From Sclerodactyla briareus (Eukaryota > Echinodermata > Holothuroidea > Dendrochirotida > Sclerodactylidae): a DNA stretch of 64,000 nucleotides. Under the pieces are notes generated by a model. It made no database searches. It worked only from the letters and a program-made list of their open reading frames with translations, and was not told the DNA's origin. A program made the position numbers and the translations under genes. The stretch is from NCBI GenBank assembly GCA_026419785.1, contig JAODTK010001488.1, forward strand, positions 310,001 through 374,000. Direction: 5' to 3'. Below, one piece after another: positions 47,745-60,300 of this stretch (positions are counted from its first letter, which is position 1; each line of letters begins with the position of its first letter).

Positions 47745-50499
47745 GTTACAACACAAACTGCGACCGTGGGCGTGACACTATTAGGGGAAAAACAGTTCCG
47801 GCGATAGACGTTGCCTATATTTAAAATGTCAAGTCAGCCAAGTTGGCATTTTTGCTGCCCATTGTTCACGTGAAGAAAAAAATCCAATGACCAGTTCTTC
47901 CAAAATTGATGACTGATTATTATGACATCCGGCGCGACCGCCACCGACTGACTCTTTTGCCAAGAAAGCCGGATCCGGGAGGCAACGGATCCCGTCTGGA
48001 CCGTGCCAGGGAAAGCGCTTAGTAGTAAGGCGGCCTCAGTCACAAGCCCTGCGGCTCGCGGAGCACTGCCACCCCGCAACAAACGCGTTGAGGTTGAGGA
48101 GCTCCAGCGCTCTAGGCGTTCGCGGATGTGGCTAGGAAACATGCCGGAGCAAAAGAGCGGCAGGACGACGCTCGCTCAACGTTCGCCTAAGAGCTGGCGT
48201 CAGTGACCCTCCTCCGCCCTGGCGGACCCATCCGGAACAACCGCGACTGTATCGCCGCAAGGACGGACGGAGGCCCGGACGTCGGCCCCTGCTTCCCTGG
48301 AGACTAGGCCAAGACGAATGACATCGCCGGCCTACGGAGGCAACCACGGGTGCCACCCGAGGAGTTGCGACTCCCGCAAACCGGCTTTCCCGGACGCGCC
48401 GCCTTGTTCGGACCGCACGGTTTTGCTCGTCTCCCGCAGCAGATACACAGGGCCAAGTGCCGTGGTACCACAGCTAACCCTCTGCCGAGCGGCAAGGACC
48501 GGAAGCAGATGTCTGAAGTCGCGCATTGTTACCCGCCACGAAGAGATCGACGAACTGTCGTCGATCGGACCGTCACGTCTGCTGACCTTGCCGCTGATAT
48601 CCGCCCAACGGGGGGCCGTCGTCCTAAGCTCGCCCCTCACCCGAGAGCGACACGTCTGTTCACTGTCCCCTGGGAAGGAGTCGCAAAAAGCGACTATACC
48701 GAGCCACCCTGTGGCTCTGTCCACCGCCGCCACCTATGGAGGCTTTCCGTCCATCAGGACATGAAGAGCCCGATAATCCCACAAGAGGGATCCGCTTGGG
48801 CGGATCGCCCACAGACTGCGGCCGCAGCGGCCGGCGCGCTGTGACCGGCAGAGATCGAGATATCGATCATAGTGGCCGCCGTAACCAAGGGGCCGAGTCC
48901 CGGCCATGGCGGTTTGTCCGGAGGCAATGACGCTCATCCGCGGCAACGTCCGAGACGCGCTGAGAGCCGCGCGGTATGAGCAAATCGGACCCGCTTCCGA
49001 CGGGCCCCCTGGGCCAATCGTCGGTGTGGCGACGACCGTGATGCCCTCCTGCGCAAGAAAGCGAAGATGGGCTGCAGACCCAGGTGAAGAGCTCGGGGGG
49101 CCCGTTTTTTTCGGAGGCCGAATGGAGGGAACCACCATGCGGTATCATGCCCCTGTAGCGAACGCTAGATCGGCCCGTGAGCTGGTGCCTGGGCCGATGA
49201 GCGTCCCGTAGGTCTCTCGACGATCGCCCGCCCTCTCTTCGAGGAAGGGATCGGGCTGGCGGTAGCAAGGGACCCCACCGGAATTTCCTTGGGGCGAGCG
49301 GGCGATACCCTCCGCGGTGGTGCTTTCCCGAGAAACGATGACTGCGTAAAACCGACCTCGCTTTCGCCTACGTCTTCGCCTCCCCTTCGCTTAGATGTCG
49401 AGGCGGCGGCGCTTGGCCGGAGGCGGCCTCCATGGCCGGTTCTCGACTGCCGGCGGCATTGAAGCCGTCCACAAAAATGGTTCTACGCCCAGGAGGGGCC
49501 AGTCGCACGAAGCATGCTTTCTGTGCCTCCGTAGGTTATGACCCGCCTCGAGGACGATGTCCCGCAACGCGACCGTGGGCCCAATCTGATCACATTCCGT
49601 TGTCCCCGCTGAAGCTGCCCTCCTCTACGCCGTGGAAACTCCGTCACACGATTTTCCTCGAAGAGCCGGTAAGCGAAGCGTAACATGTGCGGACCGACGA
49701 GTCGAGGGTCCTCCAGAGTTCATTTTAGCCGCCTCGGTTTCGAACATCCCTCTTTGGTGGAGTCCCCGGGCGATGGACTCGAAGCTGGTGGAACCCCTCG
49801 CCATCGATCGGCCCCACAGGTGGTGTCTACCGGCCGGCATGAGGGATAGGGGGGCCGGTCGGCGCGGTGGCTGTGTTTCCGATCGGGACGGCTCGTCGCA
49901 GCCCAGTCCCCCCTTGGAATGTGGCGACCGCTGATTCCGGAGCGTCACGGGAGAAGACGTGCCAAGGAACAACGCCCCGCTCGGAGCCGAGAAGAAAACC
50001 TGGGTCTCCGAAGGCGAGTGGAACGCGCCGAAACAAAGGCGGCCTCTACCGGAACGGTTGACGCCGGTGGCGAGGCTGCTCCAAGGGACCGAGACTGCTC
50101 CAGAAGGACAGAAATGGTTTTTCAGGGCAGGAAAGACAGAGACTGGGCCTGCCCGCCCCTCCACAGCTCGGAGGGCTTGTGCGGAAAGAAGTCCCAGCGG
50201 GACTCCTCCCCGAGCTGGCGGTATGGGCCTGCCTCGGCGGAATCGCAAGGGTGAGGACGGGCAAAACGGGCACACTCTGCTCTGGGCTGACGGATCGGTT
50301 CGGCCAGTTGAAGCCCGACTGGCACTCCTGCGCCAAAACCCCAAACGAGCCGTGGTCCCTTCAGGTTCCTGACCTCGGGTTCGAAAAAACCACCGGAAGC
50401 CCCTGCCTCCTAGTGGTTGATTCGGCTAGCCGGAGCCACGGCGCCCCGGGGGTTGCCTCAATCTGACCTTCAAAGCCTTCGAGATGGCCGGTGGGCCCT

Positions 50500-51900
50500 G
50501 CTGCTTCCGATGCGGCCCAGCCCCGACCGAGCCGTTGGTCTCCCGGCGGAGCCCTTGGCGATTGGTTCTCCGTTTGCCCCAGGATCGTAAACGATCTGGT
50601 CGGCTGAATGAAAACGGTCTTGGTGCTCCTATGCGCCGGGTGCCCCCAGCCGAGCCATCGGCGCCTCGCGAGCCCTGAAGCGAAGCAGGACCAAAGCGCC
50701 TAGGATCCGAACCGGGGAAGCGACGGTCGTTCGGCAGGCTGGACAAAAAAACACAGCTGGCGCTTCCATTCGCGGGACTCCAACCTCAGGCGTCGGCCCC
50801 GTATGAGTCCGTACCTCGTGGTGACCGCCCTACCGGGGCCCTGGGCCCTCGGTGGTTGGCCCAAAGTATACGAGTATGACCCGCGTGCCCTGAATGCGCC
50901 CTAGGATCCGACCGTCCATTGGATCGCCGACTGGCGCTCCTCGCGCCCCCCCCAACCGCTGAACCAGCCGCCCGGAGGCACCCTCTCCGGAGCACCGGAA
51001 GTCCCGGTTTTGTGTCCGACCGCCGGCGTCGACGGTGGTCGGTTCGGCCGGTTGAAGCCGATCTGGCGCCCCGCGGCGCCCCTCCTCTCAGGGGACGGAT
51101 CTCGGGTCTGGTCCACCGGAAAGGCCACCTGATCCTGGCGGTTGCGTCGGCTGTAGCCAACAGGGCGCTCCGCAGGCGCCTAACCGAGCCGTCGACAACC
51201 CTAGGAGTCCGGACCTCGGTTGTCTAACCCACGGGGAGCCTCCCTTGCTCCCAGTGGTCTGTTCGGCTGGGCAAAGCCGACCGGGCGCCCCGCCGGCGCC
51301 CTAACCGAGCCGTTGACACCCTCTCGGAGTCCGGATCTCAGTGTCTGACCCCCCGGAGCCTCCTCCAGATGGTCGTTCGGCCACCGAAAGCCACGGGCGC
51401 TCTGCCGGCGCCCCCTAAACCATGCCGTCGACCCCCCCGGATCCGGACACTCGGAGTCACAAACCCACCGGAGCACCCGGCTCCCTGTGGTCTGGTCGGC
51501 ACTTGGCGCCCCGCCGGCCGCCTAACCGAGCCGTAGACCCCTCGCCGGGTCGGACCCGGTTGTCCGACCACACAAGAGCCCCGGCTCCCGGGGGCGGTTG
51601 GCCGGCAAAAGCCGGGCGGCGCTCGTCGCCGGCGCCCGCGGCCGTTTTGAATATCATCGGAGGTTCCGGACCTCCGGTTATACGACCCACCAGAGCCCCC
51701 GGCTCCCGGTGGTCGGTTCGGTAGGCCGAAAGCCGCCGGGCCGGCTGCGCTTCGCGGCGCCCCTCCGAGCCGTAGGACCTCTCGGCGAGTACGGACCTCG
51801 GTATCCGAACCACCGGTGCCCCCGGGCACACGGGTGGTGTGCTTCGGCCGGACGGAGACGCCGGGACGCCCTACTGACGCCCCCTGGATCGACGTCAGGA
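50500..51900. repeat. GC-rich tandem repeat, about 118-bp unit, copy B'
   Basis: The word CTAACCGAGCCGT or close variants recurs at about 51,182, 51,302, 51,417, 51,522 and 51,764. Each is followed by CGGAGTCCGGACCTCGGTG, a GGAGCCCCCGGCTCCC hairpin-like block, GTGGTCGGTTCGG and CGCCCCGCCGGCGCC. About ten or more units. Confidence 0.75.
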
Positions 51901-53249
51901 GCCACCCGATAGTTGACTGGTCGGGGTGGGTCGTTCCGGCCGGCTTTCGACGACTGGCGCTCCAATTGGCCTGGGGTTTCGGGGACCGCCCCGCTCAGCC
52001 GGAGCGGTTTGTGACGATCCAAGGTTCCTTTCCCCTGCGGAGGTGACTAGGACAATGCCTGGTCGATCCGACCTGAGTCACCCCAGAGACCCGCCCGGAG
52101 GGAGCTAGTACCCCCGCGGTCTTGAACTGCTTACCCTGGACTCCCTTGGCTTTTCGGCTGTCGCCCCGATGAACTGCAGGTTCGGCTGTCTCTCTCCCCG
52201 ATGAATCGCAGGTGTTTCGGACCGTGAAACCCACCCGGCCACCTACGGAACTACCAGGCCACGGGTCCGGAACCATGGGGCAGTCCCGATACGGTACGCC
52301 GTCAGGCGTCTTCCAACGGGCTGGTCGTGATGCCGAGGGACCACCTTGCCCGGGCCGACGTCGTTCCGGCACGGCGCTCCAATGCTGACTGAGCCAGGCG
52401 GTTGTCTGCGCAATACGATGGTCTCCTGGCTCTTAGGCTCCTCCCAGGATGTGATCAGCCGAACTTCCTATGAAAAACAATCACTATATCTCTCGTCCAG
52501 GTGTCTCTCTTCTCTCTCTTCTCTCTCTCTCTCTCTCTCCCTTAGTCGCCGCAGCACGCGAAAACACTTACCACGCGCACACGGACAGAAACCAAACCAC
52601 CACCCCGGGCCCGGAAGGGACGGGGAGGGGACAGGACAACCGGGACGGGACTGGGAGTAGGGACCCGAGGGAGGGGTGAGGTATTGGGGACGGAGGGAGA
52701 TTCGGGGGTACTGGACCAAAAAACTCTTACGATCAAACACACCAAAAAAACAACGCCAAACCCCAACAAGCGAACCTCCGCCAGAGGTGAGACACACGCC
52801 CAAATGTGTTAACCACACTAGTGAATGTGAGGCAACGGGAAGGTACACGCACACACTCCCTACGTAGGCGCAGCTAGGGCTGTTAGGCCGTTACGTACTT
52901 ACGCGTGAAGGCGACAAAGAGAGAAAACATAAACCGACCAAAACATCGCGAAAATGACACAACTCTTCCAAAATGCTCTCCACGAAGCCGGAAGAGTAGC
53001 TACGGTCTTCAAAACGGTTACAACCGTAACAACTCCTGTTGTCGAAATTTTTGAAATTTTTCCATGCCGAAAAAAAACACTCGTTGCAGACGACAATAGT
53101 CTGGCAAAAAGAGAAGGGCGATGGGGTGGCCCAACCCCGGCACGGTACTATGTTAAAAATGCCAGACAACGATAGCATAGTGAGGGGGGGCATGGTCGAT
53201 AAGGGGATAGTGAGTAGGTGAAATAGATTACAAGATTTTGCAGTAGTTC

Positions 53250-53890
53250 ATTAATGGCCCTAGGGCCCAAAACTGAGCACTGGGCCCAAAATTCCCAGAC
53301 AAACACCAAATCGCTCTACCCAAGGACCATACATGTAACTTGAAAGAAAATCAATGAAGCTTGTGGGAGGAGATGCATTTCAAGTATTATTGCGTGAAAC
53401 TCATAAAATGATCCTTAGGCGTAAGTGGGATCTGGACCAAAAAAAAAGAGAGAAGGAACGGAGAAGCAATTTCGGAATTCCACAAATGGACCACAGGGCC
53501 CACACTGAGCCTTGGGTTTCTAAATCCTGGGCACCTGTGAAGGTACTGCTAATATACCATCTTTAGACCGAACATCAGCACTGTGCAAACAGAATTTCGT
53601 AGGAGATACAAGATTGTGCTGTATTTCATATGATGGGCCCGTGGGTCCTCAAAATGGACCCTGGAGCCCCCCCCCCCCCCCCCAAATCATGAAAAGGCCA
53701 CCAATGGCCTTCTGCCCAAGGGCCATTACTGTAACTTTGAAGAAAACTCAATTGAAGCTTGTTGTAGGAGAGAGGAGAGCATTTAAGAGTACCATTACAA
53801 CTGTGAAATTTCATAAAAATGGGTCCTCGGGCCCAAGTGGGACCCTTGGACCGAAATTCATTGACACCCAGAAGGTAAGCTATTAGACCA
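53250..53890. repeat. GGGCCC-type degenerate repeats, copy B'
   Basis: Counterpart of 43.5-44.2 kb, with three or four tandem diverged units built on GGGCCC, GGGTCCTCGGGCCCAAGTGG and AATTTCATAAAAATGGG words. Confidence 0.65.
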
Positions 53891-56800
53891 TATTATGACC
53901 GAACCATCAGCATGTGCCAAAAGTTGTGGAGGGATAACATGAAAAATTTTACACGTAATGGCCTAATACCCTTTGATGACCTTTTGACCGACCTTACATG
54001 GTCAAAACCTGTCTCATGGGGCAATGACAATAGTTTCCAAAGTCTTGGTCGGGCATCCCATTGCAGAATGACTGTTTGGGAGCACAAAAGGCAATTGTTG
54101 ACAACACTGGATCGATATAGATAGTTTGGGGAATTTTTTTTTTAGATAGATTGATAGATGAAATGCAGATTCCAAGAGCTCACCAGCATAAAGCTGTTTT
54201 GGAAGCTTAAAATCAACTTGAATTGCTGCATGCTGCGTTCTTTGGATTAAAACCCACATGGAATCTAATCCGGTCCAAGCTTCATCACAAACATGCACAT
54301 ACACACAGCCGCACAAAAATACCTGCATATGACCAAAGAAGGGACGAAATTGTGTTGGTAGTATGGAACGAGGACGTAGTAGTTGTGTATGTTTCACATA
54401 TGCACGCGGAACACACCTGCAACAGTGGACACACAACCAAGACAAATACTATCAAATGAAGGACAAATTTGACATGCCCGATACCTCCCAACAGTGGACG
54501 TCTTTTCTTTAAATGCATTTTTACGGTATTGCAATCCACCTAGGTAGGTCCGAAGAAAACGAGGACGGTCCACTGGTGCAGGGTGTGTCCACGGTTATGC
54601 GGTGGGTATTAATATGAACGTCCTCGGATGGGGGCATTGCGTACACAACAACGCACACACACACACACACACCACCCTGCAGCTTACTCTGGGTGTGTCA
54701 TCGTGCGAGTTAGGTTATGGGTAGAAAAATATGACAACAAGCTGCCACACTGGGATTGCCAACACCTTGCAAGTCTCTTCACAGCGTCAGACTAGAGCAG
54801 TTCATCCAAAGTCGTGACTGAGAGGTGTGCAATGTTAAGAAGGAGTGTTTGACCCACTCGACAATGGACTCACCCTGTCTGGGTATAGGTGAGTGCATAA
54901 TACACTCAACAAGGCTATCCTCATGTGAGCGTGTGGGTCTATCGAAAATACAGTGTTGATCCAGTAAAGTGCACAATTGGGAGAAAATTATCTTCAAAGA
55001 TTTATTCTTGGATGATATGCTGAAATATATAGAGACATCACCACAAAAATCATTAATATGGATCAATTTGTCTGTCTCTGGGGCAAATGTAAATTGTGAG
55101 TCATGACCTTATGTCCGTCATCGCAGCAATGAGGGGCATGAGATCATGACTGAAACCATAGTTAAAGTGATATGATCCAAAATACACAATGAGTAAAAAA
55201 TAGTGCCAACCAGGGCCTTAGCCAGATGGGCGTCTCACCGTCATTGAGACGGCCGTAACTGGCGGAGACGGCCCAATTTGGCTGTGAGACGGCCTTGAAG
55301 ATTGCCACCGAAAAAACAAAATCTCTTTTTTTTTTTTTTTTTTCCCCTTTCTTTTTCTTCTTTGGGTCAACGATCTCTTCAGTCAGCATTGTGCATTTTG
55401 CATTTTTGTGGCATTTTGACGCGCAATGGGCATAATATCACATGCCAAGTTGCTTTCTTGACTCCCCAAACTGGCTTTTGGTCTCGATCCGCGCTCCGCG
55501 CTGGTCCCGTGATTTGCACAGTGCATCTGTCTATACATAGTGATTTTCATCGTTCACAATGTGAGACACCCGTATTCGAATTCCTGGCTATAAGGCCCTG
55601 GTGTCAACATGACCCATCATGGTAATTCTGCAGGTGTCTTCAATTTAGCACGCATGGTTGGAAATCTGAAAATGCGACTTATTTCCACCTGACAAAACAA
55701 TGTGAGAGAATAGGAAACATTTGCTACTGCTCATTCTCCTTTTTTTTGCATACAATGTTCATGCAGAAGTATTTAAGCATTATATGCCCCCCAACTTTTA
55801 TGACATCCGCTCCATTGTCTTAGCTGGAGAAGAACTGCTGCGTCAGTCCAAACTCCTAAGTTTTTTTACAACTTTCTTTACGGACTTACAGTCCTTTGAA
55901 ATTTGTGCATGTGAATTGCCCAAGATAGGAAGCGTCCCATCATTCGATAATGAATGATGTCATACTTTCAACAAATGACCAATACTACTTAACATAATTT
56001 TTCCTGTGGGTACAAGTGTGACGTCATGCACTATTGCGCAATCGGGATTTTCCCCAATCTCTGCATTGAACTGACTTTGAAAACTGATAACTCCACATAG
56101 GAACATATTATTTAAATGGAGTTTGGACCTATAGATTACCGTTTCAATTTTCCACGATACAACCCCCGTTGTATTCGAGTCCTCTCCCCCTGCAGTTGTC
56201 TTCATTATTTATCAACTGTTTCGAGTTCAACAACGAAACCATCATAAAAAATTATCCATGACAGCTAGGCCCGGATAACCACTCCATATTCCATCCTCAT
56301 ACGAAGCTCATGTGCTAAGTAAAGCGCACATGCATTGGTCATCCAACTTTGTGATTTATTGCAACCCAATAAAAGCAGCAGATGAAAATTAAGACATTTT
56401 TTTAGGAGGAATCAGTAATCAATTTCAGTGATACCTCATGTGAATTGTACATAATTAAAATGCCAGGAGTAACAAAACAGAAAACTTCCAAGTAGTCAAT
56501 ATTTCATCTTTAATTGGGCATTGTTTCATTTAAGAATTTTTTCCAAATCAATGTCATTATTCTCCATTTCCTCCATCAGATCTCCCCAAAATAAATATAC
56601 CACAAATCCTAATTGACAGCTAGCGGTCAGTCCATTTGTCCTTTCAGGGTGTTAACGACATCTAATATTCAAGAAACAAGCCAGTTACTCACTCTGCTAC
56701 AACGTGCAGGGTAGGACATTGTTGCCTGGAAGGTGTTTTTTGGTAAATTTTAATTTTCGGCAATCAATTTTTTTTTTTTTTTTATGGTCACTGCTAAACT

Positions 56801-57173
56801 GCAAATACAAGGACTTATATCATGCATTGGTCCTGGTGTTTCCAAAGTTTCAAGGTATACAAAACACTGTCATCAGACTGCCCATGGTATAATGGCAGAT
56901 ATCGTAGGACAACCTACAAAAACAATTGACAATTGATGATATAACCCAATAATACAAAACCGAGCTCTTTAATATATAGAAGGGATACAAATTCATTGAA
57001 AATTGGTTAACAATTCAAAATTGCACATTTGAGTGGCACTATTTTGTAACTCTATATAGTTAGTGACAATGAAAGAAATTTACGTGGTAACACAATAGCC
57101 CCCAATGAGTCACTGTGTAGGTAAATAGACCTGGTAGCACTTTGAAACCATTGTTCGGAGAGCGTCCGAGAAG

Positions 57174-57208
57174 AACTCTGACGTCAGAGTTTCTTTCGAT
57201 TTATAAAA
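57174..57208 (+). promoter_or_regulatory. CRE palindrome plus TATA box, copy B'
   Basis: Same palindrome (57,174-57,191) and TATAAAA (57,202-57,208), 84 bases upstream of an ATG. The expected start of transcription is near 57,232. Confidence 0.55.
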
Positions 57209-57291
57209 GTTACAACACAAACTGCGACCCGCTGGGCGTGACCACTATTAGGGAAAAAAAGGTCCGGCGATAGACGTTGCCTATATTTAAA

Positions 57292-57390
57292 ATGTCAAGT
57301 CAGCCAAGTTGGCATTTTGCCCATTTCACTGAAGAAAAAAATCCAAGACCAGTTCTTACAAAATTGATGACTGACTTATTAGACAGTGAG
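57292..57390 (+). CDS. Candidate first coding exon after CRE/TATA promoter
   Basis: ATG at 57,292 opens a 33-codon frame starting MSSQPSWHFAHF and ending TDLLDSE at GAG|GTAAAT, a reasonable phase-0 donor. The ATG is preceded by TTTAAA and sits about 60 bases after the predicted transcription start. In copy B (ATG at 47,826) the same stretch has extra bases, so the true frame is uncertain. No downstream exon was identified and the product is unknown. Confidence 0.35.
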
Positions 57391-60300
57391 GTAAATATAG
57401 CCCCCCCCCCCATTACCCCCTATTGTTGTCATGAAGTAGCGAGTCAGGCCTAATGAGGCCTGTTCCCAGAAATAAGATTATAATGATACGATGTCGAAGT
57501 AGAGCGGTGCACTGGCAGTCTGGCATTACGCAAATTATGTGCGGATGTAATCTTTCAAAACTCCTCTGAGGGAAATTCTGATGCCGGTACAGCAAACCTT
57601 AACATCTCCACCCATACCAATCAATGGTAAATCAAGAACTGGTTACATATCAGAGGAGCTTTAACGGTTCTAAAATGAACTCTCCCCAGAACGTAACACA
57701 AGGGAAAATTCCTAATTCTTTCTTCCGTCTAAACCCCCGCCCGGCATTGCTTAGTGTGAGCAGGCACACTTGCAACCTTGAACTTGAATTAATTAAACCA
57801 AGTTATCAATTAGCCAACATACAGTGTTATTCTTCACAACTTGAGGAGGGAGTCTTCATTCCATCCCACGTCATTTTCTTCCATTTGCCAAATGCGGCCT
57901 TGACCCACCACCCACCCCCATTCCTCCTCCACACCAAACTTTCTTGCTCCAAGCTATTTGTCCTGATAATAGTGCTAACGTCAGAACACCCTGTCATGGC
58001 CAATTTTTAGGCAATTGTGCTGACCTTTTACCCCTAACGTTTGCAGTTACCACTTATTAGCCGCAGGTATATCTGGATATTCCCTAGCTAGCGCCGGCCG
58101 CATGAGGTACGGAGAAGAAAGTGTTGATATTAATAAAAATTTGATCTCCCTTTTTCTTTACCTTGGTTAGTGAGGGCTTTTTGGGTTCTGATGATACAAA
58201 ATGCATGGTATAAGTGCAAGCTTGCTATAATTAAAGTGTCGAGCATGAGTTATTGCATGTCTACCACTGTAAACCATGAAAGAACACTTTTGTTGTAACA
58301 TGAATATATGTGAAGGTAATATGGAATACATTCAAATGAGTCTCAGCCACAGTTTATTGTTTGTGTACTCATAAACATGAGCCAGTGGTGTACTCACAAT
58401 AGTGATTTCACTGAGTTCCAGATGCTAAATGTAGTTAGAACAGCAAATTGCCTTAGTCAGCTGACCTTGTACAAAGTCAGATTCCAAAAGACAATGTTAT
58501 ATTGGATCCAATTCTAATCCTTCTGATTGGCCGTGTCACAGCTTTCTTGGGGCCACGTGGCTACTATAATGCTTCCCCCACTCAACTTAGGGAGGATCAC
58601 TTCCCATTTTTTTGGTTACCCTCCGGAATAATGATTCAACCTCTGGGACCTGCGGCTGAATGGCCCGATGTCCCATCACCCACTTTACCTACTACAGAGA
58701 GTGAAAGAACCCCCAAAAAACACAAGGAAAAACACCACTCGAAAACTTGGGCTGGAGGAAAACTACAACCGAGAGGACAGGCTTAATTGTGCCCGCCTCA
58801 CATTTGGACAAAGCAAACCTGAGCCTGTGAAAGTTGGTGTGGCAAATGCAAGTTGGGGGTCTAGAACAGTGTTGGAGCCATGACCATCCCCTTCCCTTAT
58901 TGGTTGCATTTTGGATTTGGGCCTAGGTACAAGACGTTTTTCAGGCCTTATCATGTGCTATATTTCCAGGGTCTACCATTTTGCCAATGAAGGGGTGATC
59001 ATGATTTTTGACCCCCCCCTATTTGCCCCTCGGGTTGACCAACCCTCTATCCTACCCCCCCCCTTAGTGGGTTTGCGGCCTACTTTTAAATGCCTGTGAA
59101 GGCTGTGATTGGCGAGATGAGAGGCGCAACATGTAACTGTCACTGCCATCTTGCCCGAGTTAGTTTTCCACAGCACAGGGGCATAGAGGAAACTGGGGAT
59201 GTGTGCATGGGATAGCCATCTCTGGCGACAAGTCAACTACCACCCTATTGTCTTCGCCATGGCAACAGGCCTGGTCAACAAGAATCACGTCCTTCCAGAA
59301 AAACACATGCCAGGCTAGATTAGAAACTTGTCACCCCTGGGTGCCGAGTACAATAGGCCGCTGGCCCGGACCGAGGCGTTGGAACTGTTAAAAAGAATGC
59401 AAGCTGGGCAACCCAAGGTGGGAAAAAAAATTCTGTGACAATCCTGTTTTTCAATATTGTTTGTCTGTTTAGGATAAAAGCGTGAGCAATTTTCCGTCCC
59501 AGTGCTCGGAATTCATGCAAAATAGTGACAGTTGTACTGTACAAAGGAGTTCTTGAATCTCGTCTAGTAAACACAATGGGAAGATGCGGTGGTTGAAGAA
59601 TGAAAGAGAGAAGCAGAAATTGCCTGAAGGTATTTAACCTTCAAATGACCTATCCTAATTTGCTTCCGAAGTGAATGTGAAATAAATAGTGGCAAAATGA
59701 TTGCATTGAACAAGAAGTCAGTCGTGAAGATATCAAATTCAAGTCTCTCAGGATTTTATCAGGTTGCAACGCCCTTAATATAAGGCCAAACAGACACAGA
59801 CGTCAAAGAAAGAAAACAAAAACAGCTTCAGATTTTGGGGTGTCTGTGTGCATGTGCAAAAACAGAACATACAGTTTCCATATTAAAGGATTCCAGTTCG
59901 TGCTACAGGGGCGGATGGTGAATGTGAAAATGCTGTGCTGCTAAGGGGACGAGTTTTGAAAAAAGTGGGGGGGGGTGGGATTTTTTTGAAAAAAAAAAAA
60001 AATTATCACTTCTGCTAATTGGAAATTGTGTTTGTGATGAAATTCTCATAAAATTGGTCAGTTTCCAACCCCTTCCCCCCCCCCCACCCCCACCCCCACC
60101 CCCAGTCCCTGGTGATTATTGACCACGGACACATCATGTGAGGATGGACCGATGTTGTAACCAAGAATCACTTTCCAACCTGGTCTGATATTCCATTATA
60201 AACTGAATATAAACACCATGCTGTGTTACTGGGACACACTAACACAAATCAGAATGTGGTATTTGTTTACACATCATTTTTGACAATTAAAGACTACTAA

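Larger units (their letters stand above)
29511..47929. repeat. Noisy segment copy A' plus B
   Basis: The same order as copy A (29,511-37,390) continues without a break into B (from 37,138), which ends at about 47,929. It begins at exactly the same word as A (AAAAAAACGATTGGG) and ends at the same word as the end of B' (GATGACTGA..TTATTA.GACA). It therefore spans both ends of the underlying segment. Confidence 0.85.
47930..57384. repeat. Noisy segment copy B'
   Basis: It begins at GGCGCGACCGCCACCGACTG, equivalent to position 37,138, and aligns to B until about 57,384, where cleaner unique sequence resumes. It is about 1.3 kb shorter than B because of scattered deletions, and one stretch near 39.8 kb of B has no good counterpart. 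Confidence 0.85.

Noticed and set aside
49625-50344. 239-codon minus-strand frame in the GC-rich block
   Set aside because: Not preserved in the equivalent part of copy B. Long frames are expected by chance in GC-rich DNA.
52905-53095. Minus-strand exon ending TTCACGC|GTAAGT in B', with a matching donor at about 43,116 in B
   Set aside because: The donor word is shared, but the upstream frame differs between copies and no protein family is recognised.
21893-57384. True recent segmental duplication
   Set aside because: Indel density, coincident boundaries and the A / A'B / B' order fit concatenated raw reads better. Kept only as the alternative explanation.
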